Assembly (NCBI GenBank): GCA_030065205.1
Contig: JASJDN010000066.1
Location: 1 to 34,330 of the forward strand
Origin: Crocosphaera sp.
Lineage (GTDB): Bacteria > Cyanobacteriota > Cyanobacteriia > Cyanobacteriales > Microcystaceae
Reading direction: 5' to 3'
DNA: 34,330 bases
Every line of letters starts with the position of its first letter. The stretch's first letter is position 1. The notes below the pieces were generated by a model that saw only the letters and a program-made list of their open reading frames with translations, had not been told where the DNA came from and searched no databases. The position numbers and the translations under genes were made by a program. Positions 26,334-34,281 of this stretch are shown one piece after another.

Positions 26334-28406
26334 TTAACCAATTTTCTTAAATTCGACATAAAGGGTTTGCCCAGGAAACCACTTTCTTAATCCTTGATTT
26401 AAAATAGTTTCGTAATAAGACATGGCTGGTTCGCTGAAGACAAATTTACCCAAGGGAGAAACGGAACACCAATAGTCTCGATAACTGGTTAAATAACCGG
26501 TTACATGACAATCTGCTAAGGGTTCTATTTTGACTTTTATCAGTTTAATAGGAAAGAGATTTTCCAAAGACTTAAACGTTTCGGCTGACCATTGCGTCAT
26601 GTGATGGGGAGGCATATCTAACAAACAATATTGATGTTTCAAAAAGCTGTGGGCATTAGGAACCCCGAGAATTAATTTGCCCCCTGGTTTGAGAACTTCT
26701 ACCGACCAACGAATAAAATCTTTAGGATTACTAACGTGTTCTAACACTTGAAAACTACACACAGCATCATAGGATTCGGGAGCATTTTCAGCGACATTTT
26801 GTAGGTCTAATGGTTTAACAGGTAACTGTTTGTCTTCAGCCACTTTAACCGCGTGTTCATTGAGTTCGAGTCCCGTTATCTTAATACCTTTACTTTGTGC
26901 TTTTTCAATAAAAAATCCAAATCCAGATCCCACTTCTAAAACATTGTTACACCCTGATAAATCTTGTAAAGCCAGAGAATATTCCCATTTATCATCGCTA
27001 TAATACCATTCAAATTTATCTAACTGAGCGTACAAATTTCCCGATCCCACTGTATCAAGAGGAGCAAAAAAGTTTAATTTCGTTTGCTCGCATTGATAAA
27101 GATAAATTTCAGGATGTCCTTTTAATTCTTCTGTAATATCCAGTTGGGTATGAAGTTTCCAGTCATCAATCAACTTTTGGGCTGGCATTCTTTCTAAGAG
27201 TCTAACAGAAGACGAACCGGTTAGAGGACTTACTACTGATAGATGAGGTGGGGTTTCTATCGTTCTGGCATTGGCTTTAAATTGTTGCCTAACACTCATT
27301 TGAGTGGAAAATAACGGAGAGTTTAAAATCGCCTCTTTTAACCGAATCCAGCGTTGTCTGAGTTTCCAGAATTTGCTCGATTCTATGGCTTCAACAATGG
27401 CTTGTCCTTGTTGAAGTTGTTCCGTTAATTCAGATGTCTTACTATAGATCGAATGATATTGAGATTCTATGATTTCTTTTTTTTCTGCTAGATGTTTGTG
27501 TTCTAATTCTTCCCGTTTTTCTTGTAATTGTTGGTAAAGATCCAACCCAGGATCAGTCACTAAGAATTGAGCCGCGATTTGCAGATCATTAGTCTGATTA
27601 GCTAATACATATTTAGGATGATTAAGGGTCAATTTACCCCCTCTCATGAAGAATGCAGATCCCTGGGCAACAGTAGGATAAAAACTAGGATATTCTTCGG
27701 TTTCTAACCCATAAACCAGGTCAACAGAAGGGGTAATGGCCAGGCCATGTTGAGACCAACAAGCTAAGTTCCAAGCTAAAGTCCCATCCTTTGAGTCTCC
27801 CTGAAAACGACCTTTAAGTTGTCTTGTCCAATATTCCTGTTCTTGGGGGTCAGCAAACAGCCCTTTGAGTAACCCCTGATGATACAAGTGCGGCCACTGT
27901 TTGAGTTCACTATCATAATGCTGCCAAACCCGTTTCCAGGTCGCCCAACCTAAATAATGAGGGTATAGAGAAAAATCATAGCTAGTTTCTGTGACAGATG
28001 GCTGTTGATGTCCCTTAATGCCGTTAATATGGGTAATCCGTTCATCTTGGCCATAATCGGTTAATAAGCGTTCACAAAAGGCAAAAAAGCTTAGGGAAGG
28101 ATAACAAGTTTCCTCGACAATAACCACTTCTTCTACCTGAGAAAAGATCCAATCCAAGGCCGTTGCCATTTTTTGAGCGGGATCTAAATAAGTATCACAC
28201 AGATGGGTTAACACCTGAGTTTCCCCATTGATCTGTTGAATGAGTTCCCGTGTTTGCTGACATTTCTCTTCGGTTTCGGGAGATGGAGAACCATTAGCAA
28301 AGATCAATAGGGTTTGAGGACGAACTTGAGCAATCGCATTGAGGATTTTTTCGGTCAACTCTGGACGATGACCGATAAATAGGGCGATGGGTGCAGAATA
28401 TACCAT
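26334..28406 (-). CDS. Degenerate GT13-like domain, SKFWKLR module and SAM methyltransferase
   Basis: This 690-residue protein is a paralogue of the 606-residue product at the operon start over its first 290 residues. The GT-A scaffold is kept (RPELTEKILNAIAQV, GWATWKRVWQHYD). The metal-binding EDD has become E98-E99-T100, D130 has become Ile and D209 has become Thr. The first domain is therefore probably not catalytic. A coiled coil (about 288-340) leads to SKFWKLR at 344-350. Residues about 470-690 form a class I methyltransferase (VLEVGSGFGFFIEKA, YDAVCSFQVLEHVSNP, LKPGGKLILGVPN) with its motifs intact. The likely role is methylation guided by a binding-only sugar domain (inference). Gaps to neighbours are 53 and 108 bp. 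Confidence 0.85.
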   Translation of the reverse strand: MVYSAPIALFIGHRPELTEKILNAIAQVRPQTLLIFANGSPSPETEEKCQQTRELIQQINGETQVLTHLCDTYLDPAQKMATALDWIFSQVEEVVIVEETCYPSLSFFAFCERLLTDYGQDERITHINGIKGHQQPSVTETSYDFSLYPHYLGWATWKRVWQHYDSELKQWPHLYHQGLLKGLFADPQEQEYWTRQLKGRFQGDSKDGTLAWNLACWSQHGLAITPSVDLVYGLETEEYPSFYPTVAQGSAFFMRGGKLTLNHPKYVLANQTNDLQIAAQFLVTDPGLDLYQQLQEKREELEHKHLAEKKEIIESQYHSIYSKTSELTEQLQQGQAIVEAIESSKFWKLRQRWIRLKEAILNSPLFSTQMSVRQQFKANARTIETPPHLSVVSPLTGSSSVRLLERMPAQKLIDDWKLHTQLDITEELKGHPEIYLYQCEQTKLNFFAPLDTVGSGNLYAQLDKFEWYYSDDKWEYSLALQDLSGCNNVLEVGSGFGFFIEKAQSKGIKITGLELNEHAVKVAEDKQLPVKPLDLQNVAENAPESYDAVCSFQVLEHVSNPKDFIRWSVEVLKPGGKLILGVPNAHSFLKHQYCLLDMPPHHMTQWSAETFKSLENLFPIKLIKVKIEPLADCHVTGYLTSYRDYWCSVSPLGKFVFSEPAMSYYETILNQGLRKWFPGQTLYVEFKKIG

Positions 28407-28459
28407 TATTTGTTGTGAATGATTAAGGGCAATATTAAAGAAAAATAGGGTAACTTAAG

Positions 28460-29143
28460 TTAGGGAAGACGACGCAAAACGATCATAGAATCTCGTTCTA
28501 CCAGTGCTAAATCAGCCGTAATGACGCTCCATCCTGCTTGTTGAGCGATCGAATACATAGTGGCGCGATTATTGCGGGGCCACCAAATTTCCTCGTCTGG
28601 TTGTTGTTGGAACCGAACCGGAACCCCTCCTTTTTCCCAACCATAATCATCTAATTTATTCCAGTCCCCGTATTGGTGAATGGCCAACCCTCCTGGCTTC
28701 ACTTTAGGTAAAGCATTTTTGAGAATTTCAGCAATATTATCTACATTGTTGTGACACAAAACCCCAAAAGACCAAAAAAAGTCAAAATAGTTATCTGGCA
28801 CTGCAGAAAAGGAATTATCTTCAGCAAAATGACAAATTAATCTCCCTCCATAATTTTCCGGTTGAAGCCATTGTGTTACGTCCTGAAAGTCAATCACTTG
28901 TAATTCCCCTTCGGGAATATATTTTAAAATTGCTCTTGACCAAGACCCTTTTCCTGGACCGAGTTCTAAGACCTTCGCATTGGGTTTGAGGTGGGGAACG
29001 ACGGCTTTGAGGAACACTTCTCGATAGGAGGCCCCTGAGAGTTTTTCTTCTTCTTGACGGGTGTCGTTGGGAACGAGAGAAAGGACGTCACCGCTATCGT
29101 ATCCGTAGTCAAATTCTTGTTTGAGCCAGTCTAGGGTAGGCAT
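28460..29143 (-). CDS. Stand-alone class I SAM methyltransferase
   Basis: The 227-residue protein has motif I VLELGPGKGSWSRAIL, then LQVIDFQDVTQW, the region FDFFWSFGVLCHNN and VKPGGLAIHQYGD. The C-terminal part ends in MIVLRRLP. Length is typical for small-molecule methyltransferases. It sits 48 bp after the 606-residue gene and 53 bp before the 690-residue gene. The N-terminal 45 residues are acidic and tyrosine-rich. Substrate unknown; sugar or lipid-linked sugar is expected from context. Confidence 0.82.
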   Translation of the reverse strand: MPTLDWLKQEFDYGYDSGDVLSLVPNDTRQEEEKLSGASYREVFLKAVVPHLKPNAKVLELGPGKGSWSRAILKYIPEGELQVIDFQDVTQWLQPENYGGRLICHFAEDNSFSAVPDNYFDFFWSFGVLCHNNVDNIAEILKNALPKVKPGGLAIHQYGDWNKLDDYGWEKGGVPVRFQQQPDEEIWWPRNNRATMYSIAQQAGWSVITADLALVERDSMIVLRRLP

Positions 29144-29191
29144 GATTTTTACTTAGTTTCCTCTTAACTGTTGTTAATTAAAAAAGTTATC

Positions 29192-31012
29192 CTAAAGTTT
29201 TTGAATCCATCGAGCAGTATAATCCACTTCGTGCAATTTATAAGAAAGTTGCCGTTCTTGGAAGAATTCATCTACCGCTTTTTTGCATCCCGGCCAATGA
29301 CCATAGTCATCAAAGGAAATAAAACCACCCGGAACCACCGCATCATAAAAGGTTTCTAAACAGAGTTTAACGGGAATATACCAGTCTGCATCAATATTGA
29401 GTAAGGCAATTTTGGGAATATTAACGGTGGGAAATGTGTCATCAAACCATCCTTTGAGAATTTCCACCTTCGTCATATCCGCGTTAACTAGGTTCAATAC
29501 GGTTAACACTTTTGAGAGATCCCCTACCACTTCTCCTACATATTCTTTAGCTTCTTCTTCGTCTTCTTCGGTGGTTTCTGGCATTCCTTGAAAAGAATCA
29601 AAAAACCAAGCTTTCCGCTCATACTTATAAGAGTTAGTGGCAAAATGGGCTAAAATGGCTGCTGTTCCGCCATTAAAAACCCCACACTCTACCACATCCC
29701 CTGGAATATTCTCTAAATCAATCCGTTGGGATAAATTATAAAGACTTTCCATCCTTTCTGGTCCCACTAGGGTAAAGGGTTGAATTTTGGCTTTAATATA
29801 TTCTAAATGCTTATTTTCTTGAATCATTGGAGAAGGTGTTGGATTTTCATCTCTTTCGATCCCCACTTCATTACTCTCAGCAACGACAGCAACAGTCTGG
29901 GGAGTTTCTGGTACATCCAAAATCATCGATTCACTCACGGTTCCTTCCCATTGAGGGAGATCGTTTTCTGAGTTAAGTCCCAGTTTGCCTTTGACTTTAA
30001 ACCATTTTTGTCTTAGTTTCCAAAATTTACTGGACTTCATACCTGTAATCTGTTCTTTGGTCGTAATAATTTGTTGTTGAAGTTGAAGCAAATTGTCTTT
30101 TCCCTGTTCAATTTGCTGTCTTTGTCTAACCATTTGATCCTGTTGATAATAGAAGTTTTCTTCATCAAGAAAGATATAATAACGAGTGTAAGCATCGGCT
30201 GCTTCATTCACCATGACAAACTCAGGGTGTTTAATCTTCCCGATGGATTGAATGGGTAAATTGGCTAATGGATGACTGACTTTTTTAAAGGTAGCGTCGA
30301 TACCAAACCCAATATTGCTAACTAAATTGACATCCGGTAAGATGGTTAAACCGTTTTGTAGCCAACAACTGTAACACCAAGGAAAATCCCAAGTGTCCAT
30401 TTCTCCTTGATAGGTTCGCTCTAATAAATCTGTCCAATAGGCTAGTTCTTTGGGGTCAGGAAAAACGCCAGCTAGTTTACCACTTTGGCGAAATTCTGGC
30501 CAATCTTTGAGGGTTACGTCATAATGTTTCCACGCTCTTCTCCAAGTTGCCCAACCCCAATTATGAGGATATTTAGAAAAATAATAACTATGTTGAGTCC
30601 GACTCTGGCCAAGTTGAAAATTATCACCACTGATGTGCATTATTCTTTCATCATGGCGGTAATAATCTAGTAAGGTTTGACAAAATTCAAAAAAAGATAG
30701 CCCTGGTAAACAATCATCTTCAATGATAATGGCTTCTTCTACTTGTGAGAAAACCCAATCCAGTCCGCTAGAAATCCGTTTTTTACAGCCTAAATTTTCA
30801 TCAGCAAAGTTAGTGAGAACTTCACAATCCCAATCCACTTGTTGAATAATAGCTCTAGTTTGTTGGCATTTTTCCTTATCTTGCTCTGATGCCGGACCAT
30901 CGGCTACTACCAACAATTTTTTCGGTTTTACTTGAGCGATCGCATTAAATACTCTTTGAGTCAGTTCAGGACGCTTAAATATAAGAAAAGCGACTGGAGT
31001 TGTCAGATTCAT
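29192..31012 (-). CDS. GT13-like glycosyltransferase, SKFWKLR module and TylF/MycF-type methyltransferase
   Basis: This 606-residue protein is the first gene of the operon. Residues 1-290 are a GT-A domain resembling GnT-I/GT13 enzymes. Its EDD metal motif is at 98-100 (IIIEDDCLPGLSFFEF), D130 is in HISGDNF, and TWDFPW at 207-212 has D209 in the position of the catalytic base (inferred from memory of GnT-I). A coiled coil (about 285-325) is followed by SKFWKLR at 328-334. Residues about 400-606 are a macrocin-type O-methyltransferase with VVECGVFNGGTAAILA and the acidic Mg-binding set D541, D543, D568 and D569. Both catalytic domains look intact. TylF-type enzymes methylate sugar hydroxyls. 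A sigma70-like promoter lies 45-70 bp upstream. Confidence 0.9.
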   Translation of the reverse strand: MNLTTPVAFLIFKRPELTQRVFNAIAQVKPKKLLVVADGPASEQDKEKCQQTRAIIQQVDWDCEVLTNFADENLGCKKRISSGLDWVFSQVEEAIIIEDDCLPGLSFFEFCQTLLDYYRHDERIMHISGDNFQLGQSRTQHSYYFSKYPHNWGWATWRRAWKHYDVTLKDWPEFRQSGKLAGVFPDPKELAYWTDLLERTYQGEMDTWDFPWCYSCWLQNGLTILPDVNLVSNIGFGIDATFKKVSHPLANLPIQSIGKIKHPEFVMVNEAADAYTRYYIFLDEENFYYQQDQMVRQRQQIEQGKDNLLQLQQQIITTKEQITGMKSSKFWKLRQKWFKVKGKLGLNSENDLPQWEGTVSESMILDVPETPQTVAVVAESNEVGIERDENPTPSPMIQENKHLEYIKAKIQPFTLVGPERMESLYNLSQRIDLENIPGDVVECGVFNGGTAAILAHFATNSYKYERKAWFFDSFQGMPETTEEDEEEAKEYVGEVVGDLSKVLTVLNLVNADMTKVEILKGWFDDTFPTVNIPKIALLNIDADWYIPVKLCLETFYDAVVPGGFISFDDYGHWPGCKKAVDEFFQERQLSYKLHEVDYTARWIQKL

Positions 31013-31053
31013 AATGATTTAGTTTTAATGAGTTATGGTTGATCTTGTGCTAT

Positions 31054-31083
31054 TCTATATTGACAAAACACTTTTAAAATCAA
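31054..31083 (-). promoter_or_regulatory. Candidate promoter of the glycan operon
   Basis: On the minus strand TTGATT (31078-31083) is followed after 18 nt by TATAGA (31054-31059), about 42 nt before the first ATG of the operon. It is back to back with the promoter of the divergent gene; the 233-bp intergenic region holds no other gene. Confidence 0.45.
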
Positions 31084-31100
31084 GTGACTTTAATTTTAAT

Positions 31101-31129
31101 TTGACCATTATTACATAATTTCATTTATA
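31101..31129 (+). promoter_or_regulatory. Candidate promoter of the divergent SGNH-like gene
   Basis: TTGACC (31101-31106) is followed after 17 nt by TTTATA (31124-31129). The transcript would have a leader of about 110 nt and then a Shine-Dalgarno sequence GAGG (31235-31238) 7 nt before the ATG at 31246. Confidence 0.4.
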
Positions 31130-31245
31130 GAGTATGCCTACCCGTAGACGTTATCAGATTTTATTTGTTCCATCAACACAACAAAGAACATAAGAACCAA
31201 TTAAATCTGTATTTAGTTCTCACGATTTTTTAACGAGGATGGGTT

Positions 31246-32352
31246 ATGAAAATAACGATATTTAAGAAAAATCAAATATCAATAAAATTCAAAAAAAAAA
31301 GAAATAATGTTATCAGTTTTACCTGGATTTTCTTGGCAACTATTTTAACTTATCCAATCACAAAAACTTTAATTGATCTTGATATTTTACTCTCAACTGG
31401 TCGCCTTATTGGAACAGAGGATTGGTTGAACTTAACTTTAACACATAAAGAAAAAACCGCTTCCAATGTTCTTCCTAATCAAAGAAAAATTTTAATTGTT
31501 TCTGGAAGTAATGCACTGTTTGGACTCTCAGCGAAACAAATTTCCGAAACCACTGGAATTAAAGCCATTAATTTAGCATCTCATGCTGGTTTAGGGGGTG
31601 AATATATCCTCAATCGTTCAGAAAAATTTATTAATAAAGGAGACATTATTCTCCTTCCTCTAGAGTATCCATTGTATTCTTCACCTGGTATTTCCTATGA
31701 TTTTAATGAGTATATGGTACTGTCTAAATTTATGATTTCCTATGATTCAAAATCCCTCTGGAAAATCTCACCCATCTCTTTTCTGACTTTTGTGTTAGAA
31801 AATGCTTTTTCCTGGCCCAATTATAGTGAATACCAAAATTATTTTCGTGGCCACTTATCGAGAAAAGTGATTGAAGAAAGACTTCAACAACAACGTATTT
31901 TGTATGGTTGTTACAGTGGGTTAACACTCAATGAATACGGAGATGAGACTTGTAATATAGGAAAAGAAGATGATCCAGTTATGCCCACAGTTTCGGCGAC
32001 AGCACTACCCCATTCCCTAGGAAAGATCGATTCAGGTGGATATCTCAAAAGCTTTATCGAAGTTGCAACCGAAAAAGGGGCGATATTGATTCCGCTTTAT
32101 CCAGTATCAACCCGTACGGATGATTATCAAAAACCCCCTTTTCAAGCATCTGCACAGAAAATCAAAACGTTTTGGGAAGAGCAAAATATCCCGTTTTTAG
32201 ACTCTCTGGATAACTCGTTATTACCTCCAGAACTTATGTATGATACCTATTATCATCCAAGGGATAGGGGAAGAAAAAGAAGAACTAAAATTATTATCGA
32301 TCTCATCAATCAACGGTTAGATCAGTCTCAGGATTCGCCATCGTATGATTGA
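31246..32352 (+). CDS. Membrane-anchored SGNH-hydrolase-like protein, possible glycan-modifying enzyme
   Basis: The 368-residue protein has a very basic N-terminus, one transmembrane anchor (about 23-45) and an extracytoplasmic domain. [10 protein letters not shown] (84-93) fits the block I nucleophile region of SGNH/DltD-like folds, with S88 as the candidate serine. [16 protein letters not shown] near the C-terminus (D333, H337) could supply the Asp-His pair, though its spacing (D-x3-H) differs from the usual D-x2-H. Related proteins act as O-acyltransferases or esterases on cell-surface polymers. Divergent from the glycan operon and next to its promoter, it may acylate or trim that glycan (inference). 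The 3' end overlaps the end of folD by 25 bp. Confidence 0.6.
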   Translation: MKITIFKKNQISIKFKKKRNNVISFTWIFLATILTYPITKTLIDLDILLSTGRLIGTEDWLNLTLTHKEKTASNVLPNQRKILIVSGSNALFGLSAKQISETTGIKAINLASHAGLGGEYILNRSEKFINKGDIILLPLEYPLYSSPGISYDFNEYMVLSKFMISYDSKSLWKISPISFLTFVLENAFSWPNYSEYQNYFRGHLSRKVIEERLQQQRILYGCYSGLTLNEYGDETCNIGKEDDPVMPTVSATALPHSLGKIDSGGYLKSFIEVATEKGAILIPLYPVSTRTDDYQKPPFQASAQKIKTFWEEQNIPFLDSLDNSLLPPELMYDTYYHPRDRGRKRRTKIIIDLINQRLDQSQDSPSYD

Positions 32353-33209
32353 TAACTTAACACCGTATTTTGCAATAACATGGCCACTGTCATCGGACCC
32401 ACCCCCCCAGGAACAGGGGTAATATAACCACTCACCTGAGACACGGAGTTAAACTCAAAATCTCCTACCAATTTAGACGCGCCCTCTTCCGTTATGATAC
32501 GATTAATCCCCACATCAATGGCCACACACCCCGGTTTGACCATCTCCCCAGTAATTAAATTGGGTTTCCCTACCGCAGCAATAATAATATCCCCTTGACG
32601 GGTCATTTCTCCTAAGTCGGGAGTCCTGGAATGAGCAATACTAACCGTTGCATTTTTTTCTAACAACATCAATGCTAAGGGTTTCCCCACTAAAATGCTG
32701 CGTCCCACCACCACCGCGTGTTTCCCCGCTACGTCCAAATTATATTCTTCTAACAAACGCATTACCCCCGCCGGCGTACAACTGCGTAACCCGGCTTCTC
32801 CTCGGATTAAATGGCCCAGGTTCATGGGATGTAACCCATCCGCATCTTTTTCAGGGGCGATCGCATGGAGTAATTTAACCGTATCTAAATGGGGAGGTAA
32901 GGGTAACTGGACTAAAATGCCATCCACCCGTTTATCTTCATTTAACTGCTGAATTAAGGCTTCCACTTCTTCTTGGGGGGTTTCGGTGGGTAAATGACGA
33001 CCAAAAGAAGCAATTCCCACCTTAGCGCAAGCCTTTTCCTTGTTACGAACATAAACCGCACTGGCCGGGTTATCTCCTACCATAATCACCGCTAAACCAG
33101 GGGGACGACCGATCTTTCCTTGTAACGTTTCGACGGTTGTTTTTAATTCTCCCTGAATTTTTTGCGCTAATGCTTTACCGTTTAACAAAGAAGCAGTTTC
33201 AGAAGACAT
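32328..33209 (-). CDS. folD: Bifunctional methylenetetrahydrofolate dehydrogenase / methenyltetrahydrofolate cyclohydrolase
   Basis: The 293-residue enzyme interconverts 5,10-methylene-, 5,10-methenyl- and 10-formyl-tetrahydrofolate. The catalytic Y53 and K57 are in [11 protein letters not shown], the NADP-binding region is [17 protein letters not shown], and the signature [19 protein letters not shown] is present. Length is normal. The start at 33209 shares bases with the plus-strand ATG at 33208, and only 37 bp separate it from the better-supported start of the divergent gene. Its own promoter must lie inside that neighbour. As a one-carbon enzyme it could help SAM supply for the nearby methyltransferases, but this is a housekeeping gene and the link is not needed. 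Confidence 0.96.
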   Translation of the reverse strand: MSSETASLLNGKALAQKIQGELKTTVETLQGKIGRPPGLAVIMVGDNPASAVYVRNKEKACAKVGIASFGRHLPTETPQEEVEALIQQLNEDKRVDGILVQLPLPPHLDTVKLLHAIAPEKDADGLHPMNLGHLIRGEAGLRSCTPAGVMRLLEEYNLDVAGKHAVVVGRSILVGKPLALMLLEKNATVSIAHSRTPDLGEMTRQGDIIIAAVGKPNLITGEMVKPGCVAIDVGINRIITEEGASKLVGDFEFNSVSQVSGYITPVPGGVGPMTVAMLLQNTVLSYQSYDGES

Positions 33210-33246
33210 GGATAACCTAGATAAATATGGAACGGAGGAGTCTTTT

Positions 33247-33822
33247 ATGGTGTCCTATTGTTTAGCCTATCTCAAGCCAGTTAATTTCACGGCAGTGATC
33301 ATGAAAGTTTTAAACATTCGAGGGGTTCATGGGGCCATTTTTTCCCTCTTGGTAGGGGGAATGCTAGGATGTACGCCCCTAAACCATTTAGGGTTAGCGC
33401 AACCCTCTAGAACCCCTATCGGAAACATTTCCCCCCAACCGTCCACAGAAAGCACTCCAGAGGATAACCTCATCTATTTAGAAGGAAAAGTGGTTGATCG
33501 TGCGCCTTTTTTAGAGAGTGGTTCCTATCAACTGCAAGATGACACAGGAACCATCTGGGTGCTTACGGATAACCCCCTTCCCCAAACAGGGGAAACAGTC
33601 CAAATTACCGGAAAAGTGACCTATCAATCCATTCCTCTAGGTGGTCAAGATGTGGGAGAGTTGTATATCTTAGAGGTTGAAAAATTAGAGGCGAATGCGC
33701 CACAGACTCGGCCAACGGTTCAACCTGTAGCGGATACTGAAATCGAGCCTTCTGACGTTAAACCCCTTTCTAAACCTGATCCTAATGAGTTTCTCCTCCC
33801 CCACAAACGCAATACCAAATAA
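33247..33822 (+). CDS. Exported OB-fold protein, possible lipoprotein
   Basis: The start at 33247 has a very strong Shine-Dalgarno sequence (GGAGGAG, 6 nt spacing) and gives 191 residues; an ATG at 33301 would give a neater signal peptide beginning MKVLNIRG. The hydrophobic segment [13 protein letters not shown] ends at a cysteine (C42 from the chosen start) in an imperfect lipobox. An unstructured Pro/Ser/Thr linker is followed by a small beta barrel: [20 protein letters not shown], then [15 protein letters not shown] and [10 protein letters not shown], the pattern of bacterial OB-fold (BOF-like) domains. The tail is Pro/Asp-rich. Function unknown; a periplasmic ligand-binding or nucleic-acid-like fold is likely. 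It overlaps the Nudix gene by 38 bp. Confidence 0.75.
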   Translation: MVSYCLAYLKPVNFTAVIMKVLNIRGVHGAIFSLLVGGMLGCTPLNHLGLAQPSRTPIGNISPQPSTESTPEDNLIYLEGKVVDRAPFLESGSYQLQDDTGTIWVLTDNPLPQTGETVQITGKVTYQSIPLGGQDVGELYILEVEKLEANAPQTRPTVQPVADTEIEPSDVKPLSKPDPNEFLLPHKRNTK

Positions 33823-34246
33823 TGTCCGTCGCGTGGCTTTAGCTATTCTGCATCAAGAAGGTCGCTTTTTGATGCAGTTACGGGATAATATACCCACTAT
33901 CATCTATCCCGATCGCTGGGGTTTTTTTGGCGGCCACCTCGAAGCAGACGAAACCCCAGAAATGGGGGTGAAACGAGAGGTTATTGAAGAGATTAATTAT
34001 CAGATTAGTGATCCTGTCTTTTTCTGTCGCTACGATGATGAAGTGGCTTTGCGCTATATTTTTCATGCCCCTTTAACCGTACCTATAGAAGAGCTAAATT
34101 TACAGGAAGGAGCCGATTTAGAGTTAGTGTCTCCCGACGCGGTTAAAAAAGGAGAATGTTACTCTAAAAAGCTTGGTGACGTTCGGCCTTTAGGGAAAAT
34201 TCACCAAGAAATTTTACTAAATTTTCTGGAAACCATTAAGAAGTAA
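33785..34246 (+). CDS. Nudix hydrolase
   Basis: The 153-residue protein carries a Nudix box from G50 to N71 (G-x5-E-x7-REV-x-EE-I-N; E56, R64, E65, E68, E69), with Asn in place of the usual final Gly. It hydrolyses a nucleoside diphosphate linked to another moiety, with Mg2+ bound by the glutamates. The substrate cannot be read; the hydrophobic MQLRDN and WGFFGG parts resemble the MutT/dNTP-type and ADP-sugar-type subfamilies. Its start overlaps the end of the preceding gene by 38 bp in another frame, which indicates coupled translation. It ends at a G-rich 18-nt direct repeat. Confidence 0.88.
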   Translation: MSFSSPTNAIPNNVRRVALAILHQEGRFLMQLRDNIPTIIYPDRWGFFGGHLEADETPEMGVKREVIEEINYQISDPVFFCRYDDEVALRYIFHAPLTVPIEELNLQEGADLELVSPDAVKKGECYSKKLGDVRPLGKIHQEILLNFLETIKK

Positions 34247-34281
34247 GGGTGGGGAGTGTGGGAAGGGTGGGGAGTGTGGGA
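34246..34281 (+). repeat. Two perfect copies of an 18-nt G-rich repeat
   Basis: AGGGTGGGGAGTGTGGGA occurs twice in a row without mismatch, beginning at the Nudix stop codon. Its G-runs are spaced 1, 5 and 2 nt apart, a good G-quadruplex pattern. An inverted and slightly degenerate copy lies at 10313-10340. The remaining 49 nt to the window edge are AT-rich and then contain the repeated CTGCTCCC motif, with no gene visible. Confidence 0.9.

Noticed and set aside
32328..33209. folD as a functional member of the glycan methylation system
   Set aside because: One-carbon supply would fit, but folD is a housekeeping gene, is separated from the operon by a divergent gene and is on its own transcript.
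33208..33246. Start of the OB-fold gene at 33208
   Set aside because: The ATG at 33247 has a strong GGAGGAG ribosome site, whereas the one at 33208 has none and overlaps the folD start.
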